A stretch of 64,000 nucleotides of DNA from Cellulomonas denverensis (GCF_012396125.1 NZ_JAAXOX010000002.1:434001-498000); one strand, 5' to 3'; shown: positions 7,852 through 16,501, numbered from the stretch's first letter. Notes: a model not told the origin generated them from the letters alone. Numbers and translations: made by a program.

Positions 7852-8994
7852 TCAATGGCGGCGCGTGCGCCGTGGTTCCGACGCCGCCCCCGCGGCGGTG
7901 ACGCTCCGAAGCCACCGCTGCGCGGGCATCTCCAGGAACTTGTGCGCCAGGGCGGCCACAGCGAACGTGCCGACCACATACGCCGCGAACACCAGGCGTG
8001 AGCTGTAGTTGAGGTTCCAGCCGAGAGCCGAGTCGAGCGTCACGAAGGCGAGCTGCACTGGGAAGTGGCACATGTAGATCGCATAGGACAGCGATCCGAG
8101 GTAGGCGAACGGGCGCCAACTCAGCATTGCGGACATCGGGCGGAGGTTCAGGACTGCGATCACCAGCAACGGCCAGATCGCAAGAGTGTAGACCGAGTGC
8201 TCTCGCCCAAACGCTTCGTGCCCCCGAAGGGTCCCGATCGCGGCGAGGACAACCAGCCCGATGACGGCCACACCGGCGAGAAGCCCTCGACAACCGGCAG
8301 CTCGCGCCCATTCATGCAAGGTGTAGACGAGACACCCCATGAAGAAGCCCACGAGCACTTGACCGATCTGCCAGTTGAACACCGGACCGACGAGCACGGT
8401 CTCGTTCGCACTCAGTCGCAGGCCGAGCACAACCAAGAGTGCGAACATCCCGGTCCGGACGCCCGGGGACGTCACGCGCACCGCGACCGCGAAGAACAGC
8501 ACGTACGCGACGATCTCGACGGCAACCGACCATGACGGGCCGTTGAAGGAGAACCTCGTCTCCAGCAGGCCGTTCTGGACAAACCCGAGGTTGAGCAGGA
8601 AGTGGTACACGTCGTTGGTCGGGTAGACGAAGTAGCCGCCGTTGAGTGCTCGGTACAGAGGCTGCAGCGCTGCGACGACGACCAGTGTCACCAGATGCAG
8701 CGGATACAGGCGCGACCAGCGCAGGGCGGCGAACCGGCCGAATGAGATCGACCCTGAGGAGACTCGCCGGAGGTACACGTGGCAGAACACGAACCCGCTG
8801 ATCACGAAGAACAGCTCGACCAGCGAGTTGCCGTAGTGGTGCAGCCAGTACGCGCGCCGCGCGAACGGCAGCACGTCGGGCCGGAAGTGCTGGTAGTGGT
8901 AGAAGAACGCAACCCCCGCTGCAGCTACGCCACGGAGGCCGTCCAGCGCGCCGATGCGGTTGGGCGCCACCGGGATGGCCGTCGTCGCAGTCAC
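7852..8994 (-). CDS. Membrane acyltransferase, acyltransferase-3 (OafA-like) family
   Basis: A 380-residue integral membrane O-acyltransferase starting at the GTG at 8994 (VTATTAIPVAPNRIGALDGLRG). The LDGLRG motif near residues 17-22, the following FFYHYQHF histidine segment and LVELFFVISGFVF are hallmarks of the family; about ten hydrophobic segments fill the rest. These enzymes transfer acetyl or other acyl groups to surface polysaccharides. It sits in reverse orientation between the tail genes and the integration module, the usual place for lysogenic-conversion genes, so it may change the receptor and block superinfection. Strand change and position support a separate promoter (morphon). 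Confidence 0.85.
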   Translation of the reverse strand: MTATTAIPVAPNRIGALDGLRGVAAAGVAFFYHYQHFRPDVLPFARRAYWLHHYGNSLVELFFVISGFVFCHVYLRRVSSGSISFGRFAALRWSRLYPLHLVTLVVVAALQPLYRALNGGYFVYPTNDVYHFLLNLGFVQNGLLETRFSFNGPSWSVAVEIVAYVLFFAVAVRVTSPGVRTGMFALLVVLGLRLSANETVLVGPVFNWQIGQVLVGFFMGCLVYTLHEWARAAGCRGLLAGVAVIGLVVLAAIGTLRGHEAFGREHSVYTLAIWPLLVIAVLNLRPMSAMLSWRPFAYLGSLSYAIYMCHFPVQLAFVTLDSALGWNLNYSSRLVFAAYVVGTFAVAALAHKFLEMPAQRWLRSVTAAGAASEPRRTRRH

Positions 8995-9063
8995 AGTCGC
9001 ACACCTTATCCACAGATTTTGCCCGTCCCGCACAACGCTGGAGCAGGGCGTCAGACTGCATTG

Positions 9064-9138
9064 ATGGACGACCTGATCGAGCAGTGGGCCGACGTGATTC
9101 GCGACGACGGCGGCGAGTGGTGGCCGGCGCTCCCCTGA
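9064..9138 (+). CDS. Possible 24-residue phage peptide
   Basis: A short reading frame (MDDLIEQWADVIRDDGGEWWPALP) beginning at ATG 9064. It is acidic and Trp-rich and lies in a row of small + strand genes leading to the excisionase. No ribosome site of normal quality is visible. It may be a small phage peptide or chance; coding is weakly supported by codon choice only. Confidence 0.3.
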   Translation: MDDLIEQWADVIRDDGGEWWPALP

Positions 9139-9183
9139 GCCGCCTGAATCGCCGATGTCGCACCTTCGGCGCAAACTGCGCTG

Positions 9184-9456
9184 GTGCACGACCCCGACCG
9201 CTGGGTGCGCACGCGGAAGGGCTACCTCCGCGTGCCCCCGCCCTACTGCCCCGCCTGCGGCTGGGGGTGGCCAACCTTCGGGCCCTGGCGCCCCCGCGAA
9301 GGCACCATGTTCTGCTCCTGCACCCCGGAGCACTCGCACACCGTGTGGACCTGCTCCTGCGGTGCGCTCGTCGCCGAGGGGTGCACCGACGTCACCCAGT
9401 GGGGTCGCGCGTCGGTGCCGGCCGGGATGCCGGACGAGCTGCGGTGGGCGTGCTGA
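9184..9456 (+). CDS. Small cysteine-rich phage protein, probable zinc finger
   Basis: A 90-residue protein from GTG 9184. It has three Cys pairs: CPAC (about 22-25), CSC (about 44-46) and CSC (about 57-59), then a lone Cys near 67 and at the C-terminus, with His residues between. Such spacing suggests one or two structural zinc sites. Trp-rich segments (CGWGWPTFGPW) separate the pairs. Genes like this are frequent among small early actinophage genes of unknown role. It lies upstream of the excisionase-like gene on the same strand. No upstream Shine-Dalgarno sequence is clear, so the start is uncertain. Confidence 0.5.
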   Translation: MHDPDRWVRTRKGYLRVPPPYCPACGWGWPTFGPWRPREGTMFCSCTPEHSHTVWTCSCGALVAEGCTDVTQWGRASVPAGMPDELRWAC

Positions 9457-9496
9457 GTGCCCTGCGTACTGACGCGCGGGCCTACACACTGGCGTC

Positions 9497-9688
9497 ATGC
9501 GATCTCCGAGCTACCCGCCCGCGCTGCTGCGGCGTGAGGACGCCGCCGAGTACCTCGCGGTCTCGCCGCGCAAGCTGGACGAGCTGCAGGCCAAGGGCGT
9601 GGTCATTCCGGTACGCCTCGACGGCATGAAGCGGTTCCGCCGGTCCGACCTCGACGACATCGCCGCCGGGCTGCCGGACTGGGACTGA
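9497..9688 (+). CDS. Excisionase-like helix-turn-helix protein
   Basis: A 63-residue protein (LLRREDAAEYLAVSPRKLDELQAKGVV...FRRSDLDDI) with the complete winged-helix plan of MerR/excisionase-type DNA-binding domains: helix-turn-helix at about 10-36, then a beta wing (VIPVRLDGMKRFRRSDL). Such proteins bend attachment-site DNA and direct the integrase toward excision, or act as phage regulators. It ends four bases before the stop of the convergent tyrosine integrase at 9693, strengthening the recombination-directionality assignment. There is no clear ribosome site; initiation may be leaderless. Confidence 0.7.
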   Translation: MRSPSYPPALLRREDAAEYLAVSPRKLDELQAKGVVIPVRLDGMKRFRRSDLDDIAAGLPDWD

Positions 9689-9692
9689 GCGC

Positions 9693-10913
9693 TCAGGACT
9701 CGATCTGCGGGTGCGCGGGCGAGAGGGCGGCCGACAATGCGTTCGCGACTGCACTGCGGGCAGACGGCAAGAGGTGCCCGTAGACGGACGTGGTCGTCGT
9801 GATCGACTCGTGGCCCATGTGCGCCTGCACGACGTTGAGCGGGGCGCCGGCAGCCAGCAACCAACTGGCGCACGAGTGGCGCGCGTCGTGGACGCGGGGA
9901 CGCTTCCCGAGGGCGACCTTTGCCGGCTCAATCACCTTCCCGGAGGCATCGCGCCGGCGCGACACCCGCTTCGCCGTCGGTCCAGGAGCCTGCCCAGGCT
10001 CACCGTTCGCCAGCCGCACCGCGGGCTGCCAGGCGTTGTCGTGGAAGGTCTGCAGCCGCACGGCCTTCCCCAGCGCGTTGGTGAACAACAGCCGGTCTCC
10101 CGGTGCGTCCTCGACTAGAGGGCGCAGTATCTCCACCGTCTCCGGAGCCAGAGACAGGGTGCGCACCGAGCGCCGCGACTTCGGCGGTCCGATGCGCTTG
10201 CCGTTGTCCTTCCACGCCTTCGTGATCGAGAGCGACCCGGCGACGAGATCGACGTCTGCCACCGTCAGGGCGGTCGCCTCGGAGAACCGAGCGCCAGTGC
10301 CGAACAGGGTTGCCACGAGCGGCTGCCAGGCCGGGGTGAAGTAGGTCAGGAACTCCGCGTACTCCTCCGGCGTGAGGAACGTCATCGGCTCGGAGACTGT
10401 CCGCGGGAGCCTGGTCCCCTCGCACGGGTTGGAGTCCACCAGCCCTGCCCGGACCGCATGGCGCATCACAGCCGAGAGGAAGCCGTGCTTGTTCCTGATC
10501 GTCTTCCCGGACTGCCCGGCCTTCTCTAGTGCATTCACCCAGCGGGACACCCGCTCCGGGGTGAGGGCTCGCAACGGCAGTTCGGCGATCGACGTGAAGT
10601 CGTTGCGGATGTAGGCCCGGCACTTGTCCCTGTAGCCGGCGCCGACGCCGGACATGCCCTCGACGTGCTCCGAGGCCCATGCGGCAACGGTCTGCGCTCG
10701 CTCCACGGTGTCGACCTGATCCCACTCCGCCAGGACCTCCAGCGCCTCGGCGGGCCCGATGTCGTCGATCAAGCGGGCGAAGCGTTCCGCCGCCCGGCGG
10801 TCGTCGAACGTCTCGGAAGTCTGCTTGCCCTCCACCCGGAACAGGACCTGGTGCGCGGTCGCGGACTGGCCCTCCCGCGGGCGCTTCCGCTCCCGAGTCC
10901 TGATCGTCGCCAT
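9693..10913 (-). CDS. Prophage tyrosine-recombinase integrase
   Basis: A 406-residue site-specific recombinase. The N-terminus holds an arm-binding-type beta domain (about 15-60) and a SAM-like core-binding domain (about 70-165); the catalytic domain follows. The active-site set is complete: Arg209 in GTGARFSEA, His342 and Arg345 in HDARHS, His368 in HMGHES and the nucleophile Tyr378 in SVYGHL, with a Lys in GPPKSRRS. It lies at the right end of the prophage next to the excisionase-like gene and 140 bp from a tRNA 3'-end fragment, its expected target. An ~50-residue basic insertion (KRVSRRRDASGKVIEPAK) in the catalytic domain is common in actinobacterial integrases. Confidence 0.93.
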   Translation of the reverse strand: MATIRTRERKRPREGQSATAHQVLFRVEGKQTSETFDDRRAAERFARLIDDIGPAEALEVLAEWDQVDTVERAQTVAAWASEHVEGMSGVGAGYRDKCRAYIRNDFTSIAELPLRALTPERVSRWVNALEKAGQSGKTIRNKHGFLSAVMRHAVRAGLVDSNPCEGTRLPRTVSEPMTFLTPEEYAEFLTYFTPAWQPLVATLFGTGARFSEATALTVADVDLVAGSLSITKAWKDNGKRIGPPKSRRSVRTLSLAPETVEILRPLVEDAPGDRLLFTNALGKAVRLQTFHDNAWQPAVRLANGEPGQAPGPTAKRVSRRRDASGKVIEPAKVALGKRPRVHDARHSCASWLLAAGAPLNVVQAHMGHESITTTTSVYGHLLPSARSAVANALSAALSPAHPQIES

Positions 10914-10935
10914 GGTCCCATCCTGTCACTCTCGG

Positions 10936-10954
10936 GTGTTGACCGCGTCAACAC
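10936..10954. promoter_or_regulatory. Perfect palindrome upstream of integrase gene
   Basis: GTGTTGAC-CGC-GTCAACAC is an 8-bp perfect inverted repeat with a 3-base centre, 23 bp upstream of the integrase start. It lies between the integrase gene and the tRNA-like fragment, in the region that should form the prophage attachment site. It may be a repressor operator controlling int or an arm-type binding site. Confidence 0.5.
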
Positions 10955-11043
10955 TTGTCCACGTCGACGGCTCGCCCGATGCGCCCGTTCGCTCTGCCAA
11001 TAGCCGGAATCACGCGGATCACTCGCGTCCTCGCAGCTCAATT

Positions 11044-12698
11044 CTACCCGGGTAGGAGATTCAAGTCCCCCTCCGGACACAGCCAGCGACACGACCCCAG
11101 GTCGAGCGTCGCTGACACGATCTGGGCCTGTGGTTGGAACTCCAACCGCAGGCCCATCGTCGTGTACAGGGCTGAACGTTCGGAGTCAGTCGCACGCGTG
11201 AGGGCAGACGCGATCCCGCCGACCCGTTCGATGAGAGCAGACATCTCACGGTCGCTGAACGGGCGAGTGGGGCGCGTCACGGCGGCGATCTGAGCAGCGA
11301 GCGATGCTCGCTCCGCCTCTCGTCGCCGTACCTGGGCGAGAACAGCGTCCGAGGTTAACCCGCGCTCCAGCACGCTCATGAGGTTGCCAAGTGCGGCCTC
11401 GACCTCGCGCTGCTGGACACGGAGCGAGACGAGCTCGGAAGGCTCCGATGAGGCTTCCTGCTCATCGGCGAGCCACCGTGGGTCGCCGAAGGTCTCAGCG
11501 ATCCAGCCGTCCAACGTCGGTAGGACGTCGGCCTGGTTCAGGTACGCGGTCTTGGGGTGGTCGGCGAGCTCAGCAGGGATCGAGCGCATCTTGCCAAGCT
11601 CACATCGGTAGAGAGTGCGGCTCGGAGCACGGAACGATCCCTGCATCCGCGTGCCGCAGGCGCAGAACAACAGTCCGCGGAGCGGGTACGCGTGGAGGCT
11701 CTCCCGCGGCTTCGTCGAGCGGGATCGCGTTGGGCCGCCCGATAGGCGCTTCTGTGCAGCGGCGAAGACGTCATCGGAGACGAGCGCTTCGTGTGTCGGT
11801 CCCCCTACTGGAATCACCCAGGAGTCCCGATCACGCCACCGCATCCGGGTGACGTTGCCCGCACCGACGTCGTCTGTGTCGATCAGCTCTTCGAACTTCT
11901 CCTGCTTCCCCCACACGCGTACGCCCGTGTAGACAGGGTTGGCGACGATCGCCCGCACCGTCCCGTGCGACCAGCCGCGCAGATCACGATGGGAGTTCCG
12001 GCTGGGGTCGTGAGCCGACGGAGAGGGGATGTTGTCGTCGGTGAGGAGCTGAGCGATGGCACGGAAACCATGGCCGGCAAGGTAGAGGTCGAAGATGCGC
12101 CCACGTGGGGCGCGGTAACTGGATCCGGCTTCAGGCGATGTGCGCGCTGCCCGGCTGCCGCCTTCGAACGGTTGGGGTGTGGTCCAGCGTCCGCCAGCGT
12201 GTAGCCGTACCGAGGACGTCCTCCGAGGTACCGGTCGGTTGTGGCCGCGAGTTCATGCATCCAAGTCTTGGTGCGCGTCTTGACCCTGTTTCGCTCACCC
12301 TTTGCCATGCCACCGAACAGCCCCATGACGATCTCGTGAGCTTCCGAGTCAGGGTCTACCTGCCCACCAACCTCTGGTACCCACAGCGCGATCCCGTGGT
12401 GGGTGAGCAGGGGAAAGGTCAGGCCGAACTGGTTCCCGTAGAACGCGCGCTGCGGCTCACCGACGACAACTCCGTCGAACGCTCGGGTTGAGCTCGTGAG
12501 GTCCTGGAGGAGGCGTGACGCTTCGGGACGACGCTTCCATGGGATGCTGCGCGACTCGCCTACATCGAAGTACTCCGTGACGATGCGGTGGCCGAGTGGT
12601 TCCACCAGGTCGCGTGCCCGTCTGACCTGCCAGGCGCGTGACGCCGCGGGGTCCTGGGTGTCCTCGGTGGAGCACCGGCCGTAGAACGCAAGATCCAT
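11044..12698 (-). pseudogene. Large serine recombinase, frameshifted
   Basis: Starts at ATG 12698 (upstream GAGGGAG) as MDLAFYGRCSTED with the resolvase Ser10. The catalytic domain runs to about residue 150 (GLFGGMAKGERNRVKTRT), then RPRYGYTLADAGPHPN and the start of the recombinase domain. Near 12096-12112 the reading frame breaks: RLKPDPVTAPHVG is in one frame and its natural continuation GRIFDLYLAGHGFRAIAQLL is in another, consistent with loss of one base in the CCACGTGGGG region. The second part then reads to 11044 with a zinc-ribbon-like CACGTRM segment and a coiled coil. Its last residues (PEGDLNLLPG) are encoded by the tRNA T-arm fragment. Originally it probably moved the island to its right; a sequencing error would restore function. 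Confidence 0.8.
11051..11082 (+). other. tRNA 3'-end fragment; probable prophage attR and left edge of island
   Basis: The sequence contains GATTCAAGTCC, the T-loop signature of a tRNA, followed by CCCCTCCGGACACA, which reads as the 3' half of an acceptor stem. No matching 5' acceptor (GTCCGGAG) exists within 100 bp upstream, so this is not a complete tRNA gene. Integrases that enter tRNA 3' ends leave such a fragment at the distal prophage end. The orientation (+) fits a complete tRNA at the unseen left end of the prophage. The tRNA species cannot be told. Positions 11067-11080 recur exactly at 38414-38427. Confidence 0.65.
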
Positions 12699-12708
12699 GC
12701 TGACTCCC

Positions 12709-12903
12709 TCACGCCGCCAGGTCGCTGGCAGCGTCGACCGTACCGGCGAGATCGCGCGCATGTACTGCGACCAGCAGCGCAACCAAGGCGCGCGCGACGG
12801 CGGGGGGACGGTCGCCGTCCTTGACGGTTGGAAGCGTCACTCGGATCGGGTCCGCGGGGTGGAACGGGAGAACGGGGGCCAGTTGTCGCCTTGCCTCGCT
12901 CAT
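12709..12903 (-). CDS. Small protein of unknown function upstream of recombinase gene
   Basis: A 64-residue frame (MSEARRQLAPVLPFHP...DLAGTVDAASDLAA) ending 10 bases before the recombinase start and transcribed with it. An upstream TTG at 12945 would add 14 residues. The C-terminal half is a predicted amphipathic helix (PAVARALVALLVAVHARDLAG). Small genes in this position are common next to serine recombinases in actinobacterial elements, but I recognise no family. Coding is supported by codon bias and operon placement, not by a motif. Confidence 0.45.
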   Translation of the reverse strand: MSEARRQLAPVLPFHPADPIRVTLPTVKDGDRPPAVARALVALLVAVHARDLAGTVDAASDLAA

Positions 12904-13575
12904 CAGCGTCGACCGGCCGTGGGGTGCTTCGCAGGCATAAAGCAATCACATCACATCGGTCCCACACGATTGCGAGGGGTGAGTGCGGCAGGTGCCTTAT
13001 TGGCACGCTGGCGTGCTAAACGGGGCGCCCAAGCGTCGAATGTGAGCAGGGGGGTGCCGTATCCGTGCGGCTCGAGCCATTGTGTCGCTGGCCCGGCGAC
13101 TGCGCGAATCTGACGGTCAAGGCGATGGGCGCTGGGCTCGCGCAGTTCGGCCAGGGTGCTTCATTCGCGAGTTGGGCGTCGCGGTGGCGACGCCAGCAGT
13201 GCATGCCGACTTCGCTGCTCATTCCGCCCACGCCAGTGGCTCCGAGCCGGGACAGCGATCACCGCGCCGGATCAAGGGCGTCGTCGGCACCTGCCGCGCT
13301 CGACGCCACCCGTGAAAGCCGCACCCGGGCACCTAGAAGCGGCGGTGTCCGGGACCGTACAAACCCACCGAATCGCGCAGTTGCGCCGCGGGTGTGGTCC
13401 GGTTGGATCGCCCAGCTCCGCGGTGCTTACCCTTCATCTCCCGAACTGACCTGGCGTGGGCTCCGCGCTCACGGTTGTACATCCTCTCGGCCCCCACAGA
13501 GACCCAGAGTCGCTGAAACCGTGCTACGGGACCCATCCGCCTGCCACCATGGCGAGGACAGTCAGGAGGAACACC
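12904..13575. other. Intergenic region without recognisable gene
   Basis: About 670 bases between the recombinase operon and the DUF6338-like gene. Several frames are open for 60-100 codons on the + strand, but none has a ribosome site plus a recognisable domain, and their composition (Arg/Pro/Ser-rich) is that of shadow frames in GC-rich DNA. Promoters of the two divergent flanking units are expected here. Confidence 0.4.
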
Positions 13576-14304
13576 GTGGATCTCGACCAGATGGCGACAG
13601 GTTGGCCGTTCCTGATCGCGGCAACCCCTGGCATCGCCTACGCCGGCACACGCGGCTACGCGCGCGGGATGGCAAACGCTCATACGTCGATCGCGTCGCG
13701 CATCGGCGAGGGCTTGGTCGCCGCGATCGTGTTCGATCTCGTCTACATCCTGCTGCTAGGCGACTGGCTGATCGACACCCTCGGCGCTACTGCGCTCCAA
13801 GCCAACCCGCGTGGCGCCGCGCTGGCGGTCCTCGTGTTCGGGCTCGCGATCCCCGCGGCGGTGGCTTGGACGCTGCACCAAGGGCACGTCTGGAAGACGC
13901 CCTCGAAGGGCGTACTCCCTCCGCTCGTGAACCGGGGACGGCGAGCCCGTATAGCAGTCGCCGGGTGGACCGCATACACCGGGCGGATCGTGCGCCGGTT
14001 CAGCTCGATCCCACGCGCGTGGGACTTCGCGCTCCCGGACCGTGGTGGGACGTTCGTGCGGATCGAGACCGCTGGCGGCAGGTTCCTAGGCGGATACTTC
14101 GCGGAGAACAGCTTCTTCAGCACGTACCCCGAGCCGCAGGACATCTTCGTGGAGTTGCAGTACCGCATCTCGGACACCGGCGAGTTCGGCGACCCGGTGA
14201 AGGACTCGCTGGGCTTCTGGTATTCGTTCGCGCCAGGTGACACCATCGAGTGGATCGCCCGATCTGCCCCAGAGGCGCCGATCAAGGAGGAAGCAGATGA
14301 GTGA
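13576..14304 (+). CDS. DUF6338-like membrane-anchored protein
   Basis: A 242-residue protein. I chose GTG 13576 because AGGAGGA lies six bases upstream. Three hydrophobic segments lie at about residues 6-20 (GWPFLIAATPGIAYAG), 35-58 (GLVAAIVFDLVYILLLGDWL) and 70-95 (AALAVLVFGLAIPAAVAWTL); then a ~140-residue cytoplasmic domain contains WDFAL, GGRFLGGYFAENSFFS and ISDTGEFG, the pattern of DUF6338 proteins. The function of that family is unknown; members are scattered in mobile and defence-rich regions. It is followed by a small gene with its own good ribosome site, forming a two-gene unit. Confidence 0.6.
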   Translation: MDLDQMATGWPFLIAATPGIAYAGTRGYARGMANAHTSIASRIGEGLVAAIVFDLVYILLLGDWLIDTLGATALQANPRGAALAVLVFGLAIPAAVAWTLHQGHVWKTPSKGVLPPLVNRGRRARIAVAGWTAYTGRIVRRFSSIPRAWDFALPDRGGTFVRIETAGGRFLGGYFAENSFFSTYPEPQDIFVELQYRISDTGEFGDPVKDSLGFWYSFAPGDTIEWIARSAPEAPIKEEADE

Positions 14305-14494
14305 CGCCACACCCCCGCCGCCTGGTCGCCGAGTGGAAGGTGGGCGGGCGCCCGTGAACCGGGTGAGGATCGAGGAGGGCCAGCGCGGTGCTTCGCCCAT
14401 CCCTGCGGCGAGCCCGACTCCGCCGCCCACGGGGAAGCCGACCGGCGGTGCCGGTTCGTCGTCTGGGAACAACAGCACGTCCAGCAACGGGTAG
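14297..14494 (+). CDS. Small disordered Pro/Ser/Gly-rich protein
   Basis: A 65-residue protein starting at ATG 14297, which overlaps the DUF6338-like gene by 8 bases; AAGGAGGAA is the ribosome site. The sequence is low in hydrophobic residues, with proline (TPPPPGRR, SPTPPPTGKPTGG) and a Ser/Asn tail (SSSGNNSTSSNG), so it is probably unstructured. Overlap and ribosome site make expression with the membrane protein likely. Function is unknown; it may be a partner or tether of that protein. Confidence 0.55.
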   Translation: MSDATPPPPGRRVEGGRAPVNRVRIEEGQRGASPIPAASPTPPPTGKPTGGAGSSSGNNSTSSNG

Positions 14495-14765
14495 CACCTG
14501 GGATCCGGAGGGGATGAGCTCGACTTCACGTTTGGACATCTCGAGGGGCGCCTCGACGTTGAAGGCGACGGCGTCCAGCATGCCGATGCCCGTGGTTGCC
14601 AACGTCGGCAGGTCCCGCCCGCGACCAATTCCTCGACGGACTCGGCGGGTCGATGCAGCGCGTCTCGCCCGGTGCTTCCTCTGTACACCTGAGGAGGCGG
14701 CGCGGGGCGTATTGGGCTCCTACCGCGGGCTCCTAGCAGCGGCTCACGCGCTTAGGCGTGAAAGT
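14495..14765. other. Short gap with a possible decayed minus-strand fragment
   Basis: On the minus strand, positions about 14480-14602 read GIGMLDAVAFNVEAPLEMSKREVE with good codon bias but no proper gene around it. I take it as a possible gene remnant. Nothing else is visible. Confidence 0.25.
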
Positions 14766-15647
14766 TCAGTTCCGACTCCCGCGGAGGCGCCGGAGCAGGT
14801 CCAGGTAGTTGCGGTAGACGTCCTCACCCAGGTCAAGTGACAGCTCCGCCGGCCACCCCCTGGGTCTTCTCTGCCTCCCGCCCCGCGGCTCACTCATCGG
14901 TCCATCGGTGAGCCATCGCCAGGAATCGCCGAACTCGAGCACGGCGACGCACGCGGCGACGGTGATGGGGTCGAAGACCGTCGCAGGATCAACCCTCGGG
15001 TCGTCGACCTCTACCTGGTCAAATGGACCAGAACCCGACGCTATCGCACCCCAGATCAGACTACGCAGACTTGCCGCATTCTGCGGATCGGACGGTCGCC
15101 GCGAGGCGACTGCCCTGAGACTGGACAGGCGTCGGTCCTCGTTCGGGTCTGTGGATCGGACCGTCTGCACCGCGCGAGCAAGCAACTCGACAGGCAGCTG
15201 CTCACGCGCGCAGATGATATGGAGAAGAGTGGCCGCATCGTCTGCCCGGAGCGCTATTGACATCTCCGTGCGTTCAACGGCCTCGCTGCTAACGCCGTCT
15301 AGCCAGGCGAGGACTGCGGCAGTCGACTCCGATTCGATCTCTGGAGGCGGTCCGCCCCCGGCGGTTCGCCCAAGCAGGGCACAGGCGAGCCAGAATGGAT
15401 CACCAACGGCTCGGAAGCCGCGCTCGGCTTGTATCAAGTTCTCGTGGGCACCAGGGCGTCCAAGGAAAGTCCCGAGTATGCCAAGCGATAGTTGCGTCCA
15501 ATGGGCGGTCGCGAGATGCCTGGCCCAGATATCAGCGTCGACGCCCGCGGGTGCAGGGTCGTCCGCACGGGCGCTCCTAATCTCTACTTGTTCGCTGAGT
15601 GCTTCAACGTCTCGACGAAGGCCAAGCGGGCGAATTGACTTCTCCAC
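14766..15647 (-). CDS. Unknown helical protein paired with ART-like gene
   Basis: A 293-residue protein that starts (GTG) directly on the base after the stop codon of the upstream ART-like gene (TAG-GTG), so the two are translationally coupled. It is predicted soluble and mostly helical, with Trp-rich helices (RHLATAHWTQLSLGILGTFL, DPFWLACALLGRTAGGG) and repeated Ala/Leu helices that resemble short TPR- or HEAT-like units. No catalytic motif is visible. As the second gene of a pair with a possible toxin it could be an immunity or chaperone protein; this is inference from arrangement only. Confidence 0.6.
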   Translation of the reverse strand: MEKSIRPLGLRRDVEALSEQVEIRSARADDPAPAGVDADIWARHLATAHWTQLSLGILGTFLGRPGAHENLIQAERGFRAVGDPFWLACALLGRTAGGGPPPEIESESTAAVLAWLDGVSSEAVERTEMSIALRADDAATLLHIICAREQLPVELLARAVQTVRSTDPNEDRRLSSLRAVASRRPSDPQNAASLRSLIWGAIASGSGPFDQVEVDDPRVDPATVFDPITVAACVAVLEFGDSWRWLTDGPMSEPRGGRQRRPRGWPAELSLDLGEDVYRNYLDLLRRLRGSRN

Positions 15648-16226
15648 CTAAATCGCCTTTCGAATGTTCGAAAGCTGCGCGGCGGGAATGGCGGTCGGGT
15701 TCGTCAGGGTCCGTGTCGGCGTGCCCGAGAGATCGAGGATCGTCGCGCGCACGACCTGCATCGGCGGCACGAGGAGCTTCGCAGTTACCTCGCCTTGTTT
15801 CCAGAACGCGTTGAAGCGTGGGTAACTATGGTGGTCGCGGATGTCCTCGGCCACGCCGCTAATGTGCCACGATGGGACGCCGAGAGTGATAACCCAGCCT
15901 TCGAAAACGACGCCACCGGTCTTTCCGTTTCGCGTCGCGAAGCGGACGGCGGTCTCCCATGCACGGAAGGGGCGGAACGCGCCGCCGGCGTTCGCGAGGT
16001 TGCGGGTACCCGCGGTGAGGGAGACGAAAGGACTGTTGGCGCCGTAGGTCGCATAGTCAGTGACGTGACCGTAGAGCGCTGGCTCGCTCAGCATCGGAAG
16101 GAGCGTCACGAGTGGGGCGTTTGGGTTCGACCGCAGATTGTTGCTTAAGATACCGGTCCGGAAGATGCTGGCTATATCGAGGGGCCCCAGGCCACTGATC
16201 CCCTTGTAGTACTCCTGGACGAACAA
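15648..16226 (-). CDS. Predicted ADP-ribosyltransferase-like protein
   Basis: A 192-residue protein from TTG 16226 with GGAGG five bases upstream. The order of elements recalls R-S-E class ADP-ribosyltransferase folds: SPFVSLTAGTRN (about 65-76; the S-T-S strand), a helix RAWETAVRFATR, a strand GVVFEGWVI, WHISG, and a late EGEV-like segment, KQGEVTAKLLVPP (about 147-159), whose Glu would be the catalytic one. Such enzymes use NAD+ to modify proteins or nucleic acids and are frequent toxins and defence effectors. The assignment is by pattern, not by a clear family match. It is followed without a gap by the 293-residue partner. Confidence 0.5.
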   Translation of the reverse strand: MFVQEYYKGISGLGPLDIASIFRTGILSNNLRSNPNAPLVTLLPMLSEPALYGHVTDYATYGANSPFVSLTAGTRNLANAGGAFRPFRAWETAVRFATRNGKTGGVVFEGWVITLGVPSWHISGVAEDIRDHHSYPRFNAFWKQGEVTAKLLVPPMQVVRATILDLSGTPTRTLTNPTAIPAAQLSNIRKAI

Positions 16227-16309
16227 CGGGCCTCCACTCGCGCGGCCTCTGCGTCTTCTCGCGCCGCATCCTAGAACCTACCGCTCCGCGGCCGCGCTCG
16301 GGCAGAGTT

Positions 16310-16501
16310 TCATGGCGACGACTCACCCCCAGTAGGGCTGCGAACCCCCGTCGAGGCAGTTCGGTACGGGTCGACTGATCTCGCCCCGGCTTGCGGCAGG
16401 CGCGCCACGGGTGCCCAGCGGCGCAAGGGGAGGTCGAGCGACCAGCACTCCACGTGGGCGACATCGATCGGCACGGGGGCATGCATCGCCGCGAGCCGCA
16501 T
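16310..16501 (-). CDS. Possible short orphan reading frame, unknown
   Basis: A 63-residue frame (MRLAAMHAPVPIDVAHVECWSLDL...) with clear G/C preference at third positions for its first ~40 codons, then codon use that looks random. It could be the start of a gene whose remainder has been lost or frameshifted. It is divergent from the HEPN-motif gene at 16540. No family recognised. Confidence 0.25.
   Translation of the reverse strand: MRLAAMHAPVPIDVAHVECWSLDLPLRRWAPVARLPQAGARSVDPYRTASTGVRSPTGGESSP

Noticed and set aside
10960..11085. Complete tRNA gene
   Set aside because: Only T-arm and 3' acceptor are present; no D-arm, anticodon arm or matching 5' acceptor.
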